From the NCBI GenBank assembly GCA_016648135.1, contig JADDOH010003988.1, positions 186,001 through 250,000 on the forward strand: 64,000 bases of DNA, given 5' to 3'. The notes beneath the pieces were generated by a model that saw only the letters and a list, made by a program, of their open reading frames with translations, did not search any database and was not told the DNA's origin. This stretch comes from Agrypnia vestita. Its lineage: Eukaryota > Arthropoda > Insecta > Trichoptera > Phryganeidae. The number at the start of each line of letters is the position of its first letter. The stretch's first letter is position 1. Position numbers and translations under genes: made by a program. This document shows, piece by piece, positions 24,776 to 37,217 of the stretch.

Positions 24776-25568
24776 ACTTAATTAATAATTATGTCAAACC
24801 ACATAGTTAACGCTATAAACATCAAAAATATAATTTCTATTATATTCGGAATAACTTCTCGGAATAAACAATCTCCTCTCCTTTTCCTCTCTTTTACTAC
24901 CTCCAGATATCGCACTCATACGAAGTTGTTAATGAAATTAAACCATGAACCATCTACTACAATACAGTGAGTAAGTTATTGTATTACATTTCAATATATG
25001 CATTGTATTCTGATTTCACGCATACGCAAGTAATGACCGATCATTAAGACTAAATGTTTCCATGTCAGATTTCACGAGTAATAAATAATAAATAATTTGC
25101 GAACTTTTTTTGGAAGCATTCCAAAGCATAAATAAGTAGCAATCTACATTATCTTCGCTCGTTTTGTAACCTACATACATATGAATATCATTTTTCAATT
25201 GCACTAATTCGTATATAATACATCCATAAATATCTCCGCTTAATAATAGTAATCGTTTGGACAGGTTGAATTTTTGGTTCCTCATGATATTATTAATCAA
25301 TAATTAGGCACGAAGCGTCGTGCTCGAATGAGGAAGATTTTCTTCTCAAAAATCATATGTAGTTAAAAACCAATTCTTGTTTTCTAAAGCATCTTATTAT
25401 TCCTATAGGTATTATGCACGCATATATATTTCGGTAGTATTGCGATTATTAAAATTAAACCAAAATACATGTCAGGTATGGCATAAAATTAGGAATAAAT
25501 GTTACGGATAAATTTTGCCTAAATTATTTTTTATTTGTACACGCATTGTTCTACACAGATTGTTTACA

Positions 25569-26105
25569 TCTATACCTATAAAACTCAATATCTGTCTATC
25601 TGTCTGTTCTCTATACAAATCTACACCGTTTATCCAATTCGATTCAATTTTTGCATACTTATGCTTTAGGACCTGACCTAACCTACATAGGTTACATAGG
25701 CGACATTTCCCCCTATTCTTTAATCCCTCCCCCTGATATATTTTCGATACAAATCTGTACCGTTCGATCGATCGGACTCAAAATTTGGAAACATATTCTT
25801 TAGGACTCGGCGGGTGACATAGGCGATATTTCACCCCTATTATTTTACCCCTTCCCCTCCCACTGATATATTTTCGATCCAAATCTGTACCGTTTGACCG
25901 ATCGGACTCAAAATTTGGAAACTTATCCTTTAGGACTTTGCGAGTAACATAGGTGACATTTTGTCCCTCCCCTTTTACCCTTTCCCCTCCCGCTGATATA
26001 TTTTCGATGCAAATCTATACCGTTCGAATCGAACCTTTGTTTCCCCCCATAAATTTATTTTCAACTTAATCCTTAATCCTTGCAACGTCGGGTACGAACA
26101 GCTAG
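25569..26105 (+). mobile_element. non-autonomous Helitron-like element, copy 3 (longest)
   Basis: Complete by structure: 5' TC ('tctatacctataaaactcaa', preceded by A) and 3' 'gggtacgaacagctag' followed by T. The interior carries about three tandem units of roughly 130 bp, each with 'gatcggactcaaaatttgga', 'ggcgacattt' and 'cctgatatattttcgat'-like blocks. Copy 1 has two such units, so copies differ in unit number. No protein-coding capacity. Confidence 0.8.
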
Positions 26106-27639
26106 TTACAAATATTTCACAATTTATATATACAGATGATAGCTTATACTAGATGTATAATTATTTTAAAAATAAAACGACGGCCAGAAAGATCGTATAC
26201 ACACGGCAAAATTTCCCAGAAAATCTGAGAACATTAATTAAAAAATTTAACTTTAAAATTTATTACATTAAAAATTACCCGCAAAAGATTTACAAGATGG
26301 CAGAAATGTCTCTACATTGAATGTTAAAAATATTCACCGTGAACTTGAAGTTAATAAAACAGCTTTAGGATCCAAGGTAAATACTAAAACCGGTTTAATA
26401 TAAAGTGATATTTATTTTTAACAAAGTAGGAGATATGTATTTAACAAAACATTTATTGTAACGTAAAAAATGCTCTATTATTTTTAAAAAATTATGTAGA
26501 CGAAATGCTATTCGTCAAGTTAATAAACTAAAAGAAATTTTTGTTTCTATAGATTTAAAATATTAAAATTTCTCTTTCATCTTGGAGATTTTCCGCTAAA
26601 AACTCTTCGCAAACTACAATACTCGTACAATATATATATTTCTATACATACCTACCTACCGTCCTTTACAATTCCCGTATAATACAATTCATTTTTCCTG
26701 AGCATCTTAACTAGTTAATTTCGACACAATGTTTGAAAGCTTATATTCCCCTAGATATTTTTCCACAGCGATGTTTCATCATCAAATAATCGCACCCATC
26801 AAATGTGTGTTGCAATACTCGAGCTGATAGAGGAGCTGCAACAGACTGTTGTAGTAAATGTTACTTTTGTATAGATTTTGTAACAACTTAGGATGTGTCC
26901 TCAGAGCAAGACTTGTCTATTCATCACAACATAAAATCTTTATCGCTTGGTGCCAAAGGTATGAATGTATAGATTGATATTGATTTTGCTTTGAATGACG
27001 TCCGAATATGATGATACACATGAAATGTTGGAAGAAGCAAGATGAAAATTTTTCATCGGATAACATTTAATATATATACAGGTTTTTGTGAAATTTATCT
27101 GATACATCATCATAACTAAAAATTTCCATAGTTTTCTACATTTTCATTATAATTTATATTTGAAATTATCGCAGTATCCTTTGGCAGATGAAAGATAGAC
27201 AATTTGATGGCACGATTACAAATGTTTTGGTAGCATTAGAATCAAATTATTATGGTAAAATGATTTTGTTCTTTGAAATAATCGCTATTATTTAAGTTTT
27301 TTTATGTATTTACCGTTTAGAAATATTATTATATAAATAATATATATTACACATACCTACAATTATTTAACATTCGAGTCACTTTAAGGCGAGATACATC
27401 AGAACAGAAATGTTCATTTTGTTATGTCAATTTTTTTTTTCTGATGGCATTTATATATTTTGCGTTTAATTTTTAAGCTTTTAGGCGAATATAAACGATT
27501 GGAAATGTGTCAAACTAGGAAGCGCGTCCACAGCGACGGATCATCTATTATAATTGCTCTAGTTTCGCATATTTATGCAGTGCGTAGTTTTAACATTACC
27601 AGTTTAAAAATAACCAAATCGTATGAAAAACAGTAGGCA

Positions 27640-27840
27640 ATAGCCGATATTAAATCGCAGACACCAATAGCCGCCAAGCGGTCACTGTCGGCCGCGCAGC
27701 GGCCTGTACAGCCGATAGCCAATTACAGACACCAATGCCAATGGCCGCGTATGTAGCACTAATAGCCGCGCAGCGGGTAGTACAGCCGCCCGCAGGGCCA
27801 AGCAGCAAGCAATTGCCGATATAATAGCCGATTGCCTAAC
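27640..27840. repeat. GC-rich block of imperfect short repeats
   Basis: The units 'cagacaccaat' (twice) and 'tagccgcgcagcgg' / 'ggccgcgcagcggcc' recur within 200 bases, interleaved with 'gccgata'. The composition contrasts sharply with the flanks. It could be a minisatellite or a GC-rich transposon interior; no coding signal. Confidence 0.55.
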
Positions 27841-28284
27841 TACTTAGTGATTAAATTAATATTATTTTTCATTTCATTTCATTGCCGATAAATCAGCGTT
27901 TATTGGGCAAGAATAGACATTTGATAGCTTGACACATACACATAATACAAATAAATTAGGATAAAATGTAACAAGCCTCTCGGCCACTACCTATCTCGAT
28001 AGATATATTGAAATACCTTTTTTGAAGTAGGTAGCTTCATTATTATTAATAATTCAAAATCCATAATGCTGTTAGCTCTTGATCAAAACGGGAAAAAGTG
28101 AACTCGAAACCCACAAAACCAGGCCAATTAATTACTTAAGAGAAGGAAAATGACCTATTGGAACTTGCCATTACCATTCCATCTACTTCATCAGTATCAT
28201 GATTATTGGTGACCAAGGTGATGACAAAGGTGCATAATTTGCACGGATTGGAAAGAGATACTTTTTCAACATTAACACCCGGTT

Positions 28285-28380
28285 GTTTCATGTTGGATTG
28301 AAGTAAAAGTTCATTTAAAGCACAGATTTTTGCATTCTCCACCAATCAAACGATCAGTTTCCGTAAAAATCTATGGTTAT
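28285..28380. mobile_element. foldback MITE, family B copy 2
   Basis: 'ttaaagcacagatttttgc' followed by 'ctccaccaatcaaacgatc' and 'tttccgtaaaaatctatgg'. The core matches 19080-19130, and the left flank matches the reverse complement of that copy's right arm, as expected of a palindromic family. A 'gacaaccgac' remnant near 28453 may be the far end, separated by a (TTAA)n run. Confidence 0.65.
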
Positions 28381-29029
28381 TAATTAATTAATTAATTAAT
28401 CTATAAATTTTCCACAAATTATCCCAAAAATATAAAATCCTAACACCTTATGACAACCGACTAATAAACTCAATATATTGTTTACAAAATAGGGATGGAG
28501 AGCAGCTTGATACGGGCTGCTCGGAGCCTACAACCCACCGAGCCATCCACTATCCATCAGTTGAATGTACACTTCTAGAGATTAATCAATCAGACGTAAT
28601 TAAGAATCACGTCGTGTTGTTGTTGTAGCATTTGAATTATTATGATGATGTATAAGAGGTTTGCAGTCAGTAATTTACCATCGTGGAAATTAGTATTTCT
28701 CTTCATCGCTTTATACCTAGTCAATCCTGATCATTGATCGTAAATTCAAAACTATTCACAGAACGCATTTCATTCAACACGCTCCAGATGCACGAGCGTG
28801 TGAGGAATAGAAGTTTATCAGTAATGAAATACGTCGTGTTCCGACATCACAGAAAACGTTGTGCCTATCTATCCTATGATAGAGACGAAAAGAGATATTC
28901 TCCAATTTATCCGAGAAAAGGGGGCACGCACATGTTTCGCACAGGTTTCGAAGGTAATATTGTTGAGATAGTCTCGGCACTGCACTCAAGTCATTTGATG
29001 TACTTCTAGAGCGCGATCTGCTTACCATT

Positions 29030-29290
29030 ATTCCTGGGGCTAAGACACCAACACCACATCTCAAATTTGTCGAGATGTTCCATTCTTTTCATATCAAAAT
29101 ACACGTTTTGATCCATACAAAGCTATGGAAAATGCAAAGAAGACCATGAATACCAATTCTTCTACGGACTACCATTTCGGCGTGACTACCTCAGTTCCTC
29201 CATTTCGTCTTAGATGATAGTGATCAATGTGGTATTATCTGCAAATCGAAGGTTCGGAGAGCTTTTTAACTCCAATTGAACCACATTCCC
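29030..29290 (-). mobile_element. LINE reverse-transcriptase fragment
   Basis: On the - strand, around 29250-29190, the reading 'LRFADNTTLI' followed after a stop by 'DEMEEL' matches the catalytic region of RTE-type reverse transcriptases (R-F-A-D-D ... L-I). The second catalytic Asp is Asn, so it is dead. The boundaries are approximate. Confidence 0.55.
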
Positions 29291-29398
29291 ATCCCTACCC
29301 TCGTCATTATAATATAATATAAATGTATTTGGAATAGATATGGAAATGTGTCGAAAGGTCCGTAGATAGTACCTACATAGCCTTGCCAAACCGTTGTG

Positions 29399-29467
29399 TT
29401 CACATCGTTATCCTTTGAAAACCATAAACGTCAAAAGTTTATAGTTTTTAAAGGATAACGATGTGAA
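29399..29467. repeat. 69-nt near-perfect hairpin (31-bp stem, 7-nt loop)
   Basis: 29399-29429 pairs with 29437-29467. Of 31 positions, 29 are Watson-Crick, one is a G:U wobble on the + transcript and one is a C/A mismatch; the loop is 'gtcaaaa'. The size matches an insect pre-miRNA, but the near-complete complementarity is also what a young palindromic repeat gives. No mature-arm evidence can be seen from sequence alone. Confidence 0.6.
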
Positions 29468-31799
29468 GTTATTAACCTGTTCAGCTGTCACATTTCCTAT
29501 AAGACTTGTTAAAGACATTTGACCTTTGGCCATTTGACATAATCAAATACTTTTTTTATAATAACTGAAACATAATAACCGTGATTAAAACTCTCAACTT
29601 ATTTCTATTGTCTATTATATCTCGTTCCCTTTCCCTTCGTCCATTCTCCCAGTAAGTTGATGTTTCATAATCTTCATCAGCCTATATCCATCCACTGCGA
29701 GCGCTTTTTGTTCTTGTTCAGGGAGTCCACTCCAACACGTTATTCTCTTAGCGATCATCCATTCGTCGGTAGAGGTATCCAGCCCATCGTTATATCAGCT
29801 CTTTGTTAATGTTTCCATCTCTGTTGAATTACGTGTAGCATGATTTTATTGACATATGAGATAAATTACAGCATCCAATAGTTCCCTTATTTCCTTGTTG
29901 ATCCTTTTCATTAATGGATGTTGACTTACTCAATCCAATCACTTAACTATTTTGTTTGCAGATATCAAGTAATGCTTTACTATCTTCAGTATTTATTGCC
30001 TTTAGGAATTCCAGATTTTGTATCTACGAGTATTTACTTGTTTAGTTGATGTATTGTTGCGTCTTTTTTTAAATTCCGAAAATTTCACATAGGTAGTACC
30101 TACACATGTACATGTCTTGATTTCTTTCACGTCTCGGAAACCAATGCAGAAGCGATATTTTTTAATTTAACAGGTTATCGTTCTACGCTAACGGTAATTA
30201 ATACGACACTTTTACTAATCGTGAAATTTATAACAAATAAAAATGTATTACAACAAAATTACTTCCGCCTGCATAAAACAAGGAGATCAAACGCCGCACA
30301 TTTCCTGCCCCCCCCTCCCCCAAAAGAGGTGGCCGAGGAGTGTGAGGACCGCTCCGCGAGGCTTTGCGGGAGACTAGTAAAAGTTTTCAGCGATCACCGC
30401 CGGGCGGGAGAAGAATGGCGGATTGGTCTCGGCTCATAGTTCCGTTTCTCAACAGAAAAGTGCCATATAATCCTAAAGAAAAATGGCGGAACCAATCGCC
30501 GCACAATGCTGGCGTGGGCTCTGGAGACCGCTCCGGTTACAGTTCACAGCGAGGAACATAATCTGTCTAATGTTATTTAATCGGACATCGCATTGTTACA
30601 GTTCTCCATTTTGACACGCATCTGCTCTTTACTAGTTGTATTTTCAGACTTCGACCTATATATGTACGACTGCGCCTACAATAGATTATTAATATAAGGT
30701 AACAAAAATGGACGATTTTTGAGCCACCAGGACTATCATTTAGAGCTAAAAAATAATTTATGGCTGAAAAACACCTACGAACGATTCGCGAAAACTTATG
30801 AAAAGTGAAGAAAATATTCAAATTTAATATTTTAAAAGAAAAAAATATTATTGATTATTTTTAGAATAAGCAGACCTATGTAAGTAATGCTTAATTCTGA
30901 AATATAAATACTCCATCTTCCAAATACCTGGGAACCTAATAAATATATCTGATAAAAATGAGATATTTGTGGAATCCGACTGAAAAAGCGACCCTTTTTG
31001 AAAGTGACCCAGCAGGTCAATTATTTAGAGTGAAAAAATAATGTATATCTTTGATAAACGAGTTATTTTTCATTAGTTTTTAAGCTAGAAAGAATCCTCT
31101 TAATGATTCGCCAGTGAGTAGGTACTTACAAAAAGTGAAGAAAATATTCAAATTTAATATTTTGGAAGTAAAAATATATTAAAGTACCTACCTAAGTTTT
31201 TTTCAGAATAACTACACCTGTGTAGTAATGGTCAATTCTGAAATATAATTATTCTACCCTACAGGTACCTAGAAATTAATATTTTTGATAAAAATTAGAT
31301 ATTCATGGAACTCACAACTATATAAAAAATTGGGAATGCGGCCTATTTTGATTTAAAAAGTAATTTCGGAATCGAGCTACTGTCAAGAATTCCATATTTT
31401 CAACGTGATCGTTAGTTAAGTCAATAGAGCTTTATGAAGGTGCAAACGAAAGCCTCGTGGAAAAGCAATTAAAGAACTTTTTTAAATCAGGACTTTTTAA
31501 ATAGAACACACGACATGTGGAATCATTTTGGTTTTGGAATAATTCCCACAAGTTGGAAAATTTGTCAACGAAATCAGAGAGCTGGCTAAAATAGTATTTC
31601 AATACTTAAACGCACGGACAGGCTAAAAACTTTCGGGGCAAGCTTACGATTGTTTATAAATTAATTATATCTTACAGTCAAAGTTTATAACTTATAAGAG
31701 AAATTGTCCCTCTCTTTCTGTCAGTTAATGAAGGAAGTACAAACCTCTCCAAGCCAGACCAACTCTAGTCGAACCAACAATTTAAAAGTGTATTTTTGG
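29468..31799. other. gene-free DNA with GC-rich patch and tandem duplication
   Basis: No gene. A GC-rich patch at 30290-30550 has short frames with a proline run ('ctgcccccccctcccccaa'), probably non-coding. A duplicated block follows (30735-31316). Around 29580-29760 there are hints of another - strand repeat, not resolvable. Confidence 0.45.
30735..31316. repeat. direct duplication, unit about 300 bp
   Basis: 'aaagtgaagaaaatattcaa' occurs at about 30798 and again at about 31133, each followed by matching but diverged sequence through 'aattctgaaatata' and 'gataaaaat(g/t)agatatt'. Upstream blocks ('atttagag(c/t)(t/g)aaaaaataat') also repeat. It is an old tandem duplication or two copies of one repeat. 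Confidence 0.7.
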
Positions 31800-32580
31800 A
31801 TTGAAATGAAATCAATGATCATAAATCAAACTTAAATTAAATGTTTCAAAAACAAAATGTATGATAATTGGAAGCAAAAAAAGAACAACCAAATATAATG
31901 TGAAACTAGAAAATGAGATATTAGGAATCGTAGACAGTATAAAATACCTAGGTATAATTATAGACTCAAAACTAACATTTACAAAAATACTAAATTTGTG
32001 GTGAAGAAAATCACAAAAAAGTGTCCTTACTTGGAAGAATAAGAAGACATATAAATAAAAATACAAGTTTATTAATATACAATACTTTGATTCTCCCGCA
32101 CATAGATTATTGTTCCAGTATATTATTTATAAACAACGAAGGAATGCTAAAGAAACTACTAATAGTACCAAACAGAGCGATGCGCATAATACTGAAGTGT
32201 AATAGGAAAACTAAAATAACAAAAATGTTGAATGCCCTAGGACTGGAAACTGTAAATCAAAGAATAATATATAATGTAATGGTGCAAATATTTAAAATTA
32301 AACATGGATTAGTACCCAAATACTTTGATGACAGGATGAAGCTGAATAAGGATTTTCATTCCTACAATACACGAGGAAGCGACGACATAAGACTACCAAA
32401 GAAAAAGAAAAACACCTCACAAAATTGTATGATGTATAAAGGTATAAAAATCTTCGATAGCCTGCCAAAGGAAATTCAAAACATGGAGAATATAAGGAGG
32501 TTTAAACTGAAGTGCAAAAATGTTATTATAAAAACTTTTAAATGATTAGATGGAATGCAATATGTCTAAGTGAAATCATA
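31800..32580 (+). mobile_element. LINE reverse-transcriptase C-terminal region, CR1-like
   Basis: An upstream frame (about 31834-31990) reads 'LKLNVSKTKCMIIGSKKR' and 'SIKYLGIIIDSKLTF', the standard thumb-entry motifs (N-x-x-K-T-x-x-M ... Y-L-G-x-x-I-D). After a frameshift near 32000 the 174-codon frame 32021-32545 continues with 'RIRRHINKNTSLLIYNTLIL', 'PHIDYCSSILF' and the terminal 'FDSLPKEIQN'. The order and wording fit CR1-like LINEs. It ends in an A/T-rich tail near 32580. One frameshift plus truncation make it inactive, but the long intact frame suggests it is younger than the other copies here. Confidence 0.9.
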
Positions 32581-34526
32581 TATTATTAAATTATTAAGAT
32601 AAATAAATTAATCTTGCCTATGTTGGCACTACAGCCTCCCTAAAATAGTCTATTGTAGATTTATCACATTGCACATTTTGTGGATATAGGTTTAAATCAA
32701 CGTCCCCTGTCCCATGTGCCACGCTATTAGTGCATCATCGTCGTTTATATACACCAGCCGTCTCTACTGCTGACAAGTCTAGCAAAACATCTTTACAATA
32801 CGTTCCAAAATGTCTTGTTCTTTGGATCTACAGATAGACAAGAAATCACCCACTCAGCCACCAAGCCGGTCAAAAGCTGTCGAGCATACTAAAGTACTGA
32901 CATTTTTCTTAATCTGAGAAAACTGAACGAATCCTTCAAATTCAATATTACCGAAAAAGTTAATGGTTAAAAGACATGTGGAATTATTGTAATCGAAATA
33001 GACAAACGACTGCCTTCATGCTTCAGAAAAACTGAAACCACAAACTGAACACGGACAATCCCCCAACTGAAAAATAATTCTTGCAAATTACCTGACAGAA
33101 ACTAGTAGGTAGGTAATCACGGAAGGACGAGAGATCAATCAACGATAATATGAACCGACCAAATTATATACATTATTTTTTATTATTAATTATTTTTCTA
33201 CTTTATGTAGGTAGGTACCTACTTTTGATTGTTCGGTGGGCTGTAATAACAATTAACCACGCAGTTGTAGGCAAGAAATTGTCGCACAGTTGAGCTTCGA
33301 AAACTTTGGCTTCGATGCTGGTGGATCTTTTAAATCTTGGAATCCTCGATATATTTTCATTGAGAAATGAAATATTTGGTCGGGGAACCCAGGATTCCCT
33401 AAATTCAATCAGTAAGTCGCTTTTCTTTTTCAGCATTCGAACAGTGTAATTAAATTACCCAATGAAAAATTAATAACTGAGCTAACTGAAAGTTTTTTAT
33501 GAATCGTATTTATAGAATCCAGGAAATCGCCAAATATTTGACATATCTGGCATTTTTAACGGGGTCGGAGGGGTTTTTAAAAGCCACATAGGTAGATATA
33601 CTAAATGATCCTATCATATAACAAAAGAGAACTATAAATAATATGGGTGTGTATCATATTATCAAATATTTTCCATGTTTAAAAATCATACTTTTTTGAC
33701 TGGTGAATAAAAACTTACCACTGGCCGAGTTTAGTTTCACATCCAGTTGACGAATCACAGAATAATTGTTATAACATCATTTTAAAACTGCATGTAACGT
33801 GATCATTATTGAATGAATGATTTTATTATATTATATACTCTCCAAAACTTATGAGCAAACAATAATAACTTCTTGTTCTGAACATTATTTAGTGCTGAAT
33901 GAATTATTTAAATAAATATTCATATTCTTCAAGAAAGTCTATTGTTCAATAATTTTACAATGATTTTTCCCATTTATGTTTATATTGTTATAATCTTTAA
34001 ATAACTATAACATTTTTATAAGCCTTAATAACGATATTTCGGAAGAATCAACTAACGGCTCCTATATTTGACTGCTTATTCGTATTAACACATGGTTGAG
34101 ATAACCTTTTACAATTGCATTTCAATGTTATCACTACATTATTATACTCAGTTAAGTTTTATATTCATTACGTTCTCGGAAAAAATGTGTTGTAAACAGA
34201 TAATTGAAAAGCGCGCGCGGCCGTTCGAGGCGAGAAGTTGCATCGATTTAAGATTGAGATTTCGCTTCGCGGGACAACATCAAGACTTAACCCGCGCTCT
34301 GGCCTACAGCGCCTCTAGCGACCACGTCTCGAACCCAAGTGACAAGTAGAATGGCGCGTAAAAAATATTCACAACTTCAAGTTATCATCCCATCGTAGAT
34401 TTATAGTTGTAATATTATCGTATAGATATAAATAGGATTTCCACAAAACTTACAATAATAAAATATATTCATATTCTAATTATTTTTTTGTGAGGTCGTT
34501 TTTACTGGACAGCTTTGGGTCGTTTA
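32581..34526. other. gene-free DNA
   Basis: AT-rich; no gene. The - frame 33203-33436 is unrecognised. A GC-rich patch at 34195-34350 has a + frame with RGB-like composition but no family resemblance. Confidence 0.5.
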
Positions 34527-34930
34527 AATATTTATTTATTTATTTTATTTTGGGGAAAATTAACAGCAAAACAACAATCTTAAAAATATGAAATAATGGT
34601 TTTTAAAATTATGCCAATTACAAATTTTCCACTGAATATAATAATTTACTTTAACTTACTTTAATAGCGAGTGGATAGGGTGGAGGGGAATGTGGGACGG
34701 GAGTAGAAGGGAAGATAGAATGTACAAATTATTTAGGGTGCGGTAGTGTAGATATTGTTAGTTTTATGTTTTTTATTGTTGAGTTGAAAATGTCAATGTG
34801 GTGATAGTTTGTGTTAAATAAATTTTTGGATCTGTACATAAAGGAGTTTTGTTTTGAGTTGGTCTTACAAAAGGGGAGATGAAAAGTAGGTGAATGTCTG
34901 TTATTGCGAGTTGGGATGTGGTAATCTAAG
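34527..34930 (-). mobile_element. LINE 3' end with ORF2 tail, copy 2
   Basis: Its 3' part (34527-34752) is nearly identical to 15757-15981. The upstream part, read on the - strand from about 34920, gives 'IPTRNNRHSPTFHLPFCKTN' and then 'KNSFMYRSKNLFN'-like residues. This is the usual tail of Jockey-type ORF2 (R-N-x-x-x-x-x-P ... K-x-S-F-x-Y-R-x-x-x-L-x-N). It ends in an (AAAT)n-like tail. This copy explains what the shorter copy at 15.8 kb is. Confidence 0.7.
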
Positions 34931-35227
34931 TATCTAAGTAATGCATGTAATAATAAGTATCTAAGTAATGCACGGAGCGACCAATTTCTGGGTTTCGACC
35001 TTAAAAGATGTGTTTTAACGATCGTTTAGGAGGGTCACTTCAGTGACAAGTCATCCGAAGATGAGCAGTACAACGGTCTTTCTCGGGACCAACTGACGCG
35101 GGATAACCGAGATAATTTACTAATCCCAGTAAGCATTCGCGGATTCACCGAAGGAACTAACCGGAATAAACTCTACGGCAAGAACTAAAAATGTCGGACG
35201 AAAAGGCGTCTCGGAGATAGCTCTGCA

Positions 35228-35378
35228 GAGCTGGAGTTTCGGGCACACACGGTGTGACTCGAGCTGGAGTTTTACACAATGTGTGGCTCGAGCTGGAGTT
35301 TTACACACGGTGTGGCTCGAACTGGAGTTTTACACACGGTGTGGCTCGAGCTGGAATTTCACACACGGTGTGATTCGA
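35228..35378. repeat. 29-bp minisatellite, about five units
   Basis: Units of the form 'ctcgagctggagttttacac' + 'acggtgtgg' repeat five times with 1-4 changes each. The unit length of 29 means reading frames change between units, which argues against a coding repeat. The first and last units are the most diverged. Confidence 0.85.
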
Positions 35379-35766
35379 GCTTCTCGCAAGCTCGACCCAG
35401 CTCGAACTACACACAAGTTCGACTTGGGACCGACCTGGTCCAGCGGCGCAGATACGACTTCGGCGGCGATCTGGCTCGATAGGTTCGCCAAGAATTCCAT
35501 TTGCGTCGGATTAAAAGTACATAAATATATGACATCTTCTCAGTACAGACAAAATAATTGAACATCAACAAATTTAAATAAATAAGGGAGAACATACGAC
35601 GTACACTAATCAAGACATGTACATATATCTTGATTAATGTACGTACATACATACACAAATAAATTACAAAACTTATTTTGTCTTTTAAACTTCCATTATC
35701 GCACGGTATTGTAAATGTTTCTTATATTTTTAATACATAAAAAAACTAATGCTCATGAAGATTATG

Positions 35767-36022
35767 TCGAGAGTAGACAGCTAAAAGGGCGCTGGTGATT
35801 ATTTCGAACTTTACAGGAGAGCAAATAAAGCTCTGTCAATCTGATTTTGTCAATATTTCTTTTATTATTAAACGATTTTCATATTTGTTTTGGATAAATA
35901 AATATAAAAATCATTAATAATAAAAGAAATATTGACAAAATCAAATTGACAGAACTTTATTTTGCTCTCCTGTAAAGTGCGAAATAATCACTAACACCTT
36001 TTTGGCTGAAGACCCTAGATAT
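35767..36022. mobile_element. foldback MITE, family A copy 2
   Basis: Same palindromic layout as 5589-5853: 'gagagtagacagctaaaagg' at the left, the 'acaggagagcaaa' / 'ttttgctctcctgt' arms, and a centre with 'aaacgattttcatat'. The ends 'gtcgagagtag' and 'ccctagatat' are more diverged than in copy 1. Confidence 0.8.
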
Positions 36023-36752
36023 GTAAAGTAGAGCTCTATGATATGCGTACGAAATACGTTGGTCAAAGACACAAAATGGTCGGTGGTTCCAATTAAAAAA
36101 CAAAATTAACGTGTGGCGGTACCTGTCCAACCCTGTACCATGTACCGCCCGAACCAGAGATTTGTTTATATTAACCTCATAAAAATCTCCACCCCGTAAA
36201 CATAAGAGAACAAAGGGGTCGAACTAAGGACAAGGGCAACACTACACTAATCGGGTCTCTGCCATAACATCTGAGAACCTACGCACGTCACCTATTTATT
36301 TGTTCACTGGCTCCCGGAGCTCTTAATTTCGGGAGAAATGAATATCAACAATACAACCATTTCACTCTTTCATTCCGTCGAACTATGAACCTTCTCTAAT
36401 TATGTCATGTCGATTCCCGTGGAAATATATTTTTCATTTCTAAATAGTACGTGACCTTCTTTTCTGTCTCGGAGAAACGCGTGCCGGAGAATGTTGCATG
36501 TAATATTATCTAGGTAACTAACTATAAAAAAAGACAGATCAGTCTCATGGTTTGATTAAATAATGCTTATTTCAAGAAATTGTTTCTCTGCAATCAAAAT
36601 CTTACTTTAGTAGTTTTGTATTTTGAAAGCAATAATTAAATCGAATGTCTTTATTTTAACACTTTCCTAAAAACTGTTTTTATTTATTGTAATATTATAC
36701 CTACCGGAAATAAGCCCTACTTGATTTTACCTAAGATAGTACGTCACAAATT

Positions 36753-37131
36753 TCAGAGATGGTGTTTAGCAATGGGAATTTTCGTTTAGTCAAGTGAACT
36801 GACTGTTCGCTGTCGATGGGGAAGAGGGGGGATTTGAAAAATTATCGCTGATGGCGGGGTGGAAATTCAATTGATAATTTGTCCGCACAAAAATAATGTC
36901 TAGCGAGGAATGGGATTTGAATCAGTCATTTGTCCACCAAAAAAATTTGCTGACGGGGAGAGGATATTTTTTTGGATTGGCATTTGGAACCGTTCGTTTG
37001 TCCACCAAAAAATTTTTTTAACGACTGAATCAACGGCTGTTCATGGAAGTGAACCGAACAGTTCGTTCGTCCAGTAAGGTGAACAGTTAAAAAAAAAAGC
37101 AGTTCGTTCATGAACGACCCATCTCTAATCT
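36753..37131. mobile_element. MITE-like element with hAT-type ends, just upstream of DUS4L
   Basis: Left end 'cagagatgg', right end 'ccatctcta'. The interior repeats 'tttgtccaccaaaaaaattt'-like blocks twice, and 'gttcgttcatgaacgaccc' near the right end is itself palindromic. AGAGATGG termini with internal GTTCATGAAC are seen in hAT-type MITEs. I found no convincing 8-bp duplication, so the superfamily is tentative. Confidence 0.5.
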
Positions 37132-37217
37132 ATGCCCTATTCTGTCATTTTGACAGCAGTGTAGAAGTGGTGTAGAATGAACATGTGATATTCGAGGTTA
37201 ATTCATATTGTGTGGAA

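Larger units (their letters stand above)
26106..29029. other. gene-free DNA
   Basis: AT-rich. It holds a GC-rich repetitive block (27640-27840) and a second copy of foldback MITE family B (28285-28380) interrupted or followed by a (TTAA)n run at about 28380-28400. Overlapping frames at 28734-29064 on both strands are unrecognised and may be part of the adjacent LINE remnant. Confidence 0.5.
34931..37217. other. upstream region of DUS4L
   Basis: Contains a 29-bp tandem array, a family A MITE and a hAT-like MITE, then about 85 bp of unique sequence before the DUS4L start. Overlapping frames at 35120-35658 are produced by the GC-rich tandem array, not by a gene. No TATA box is evident before DUS4L. 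Confidence 0.5.

Noticed and set aside
27640..27840. CRISPR-like array of short repeats
   Set aside because: The repeats are irregular in spacing and sequence, and the window is eukaryotic nuclear DNA.
35120..35658. Several frames with Cys/Glu-rich repeats resembling a repeat protein
   Set aside because: They are produced by a 29-bp minisatellite whose length is not a multiple of three.
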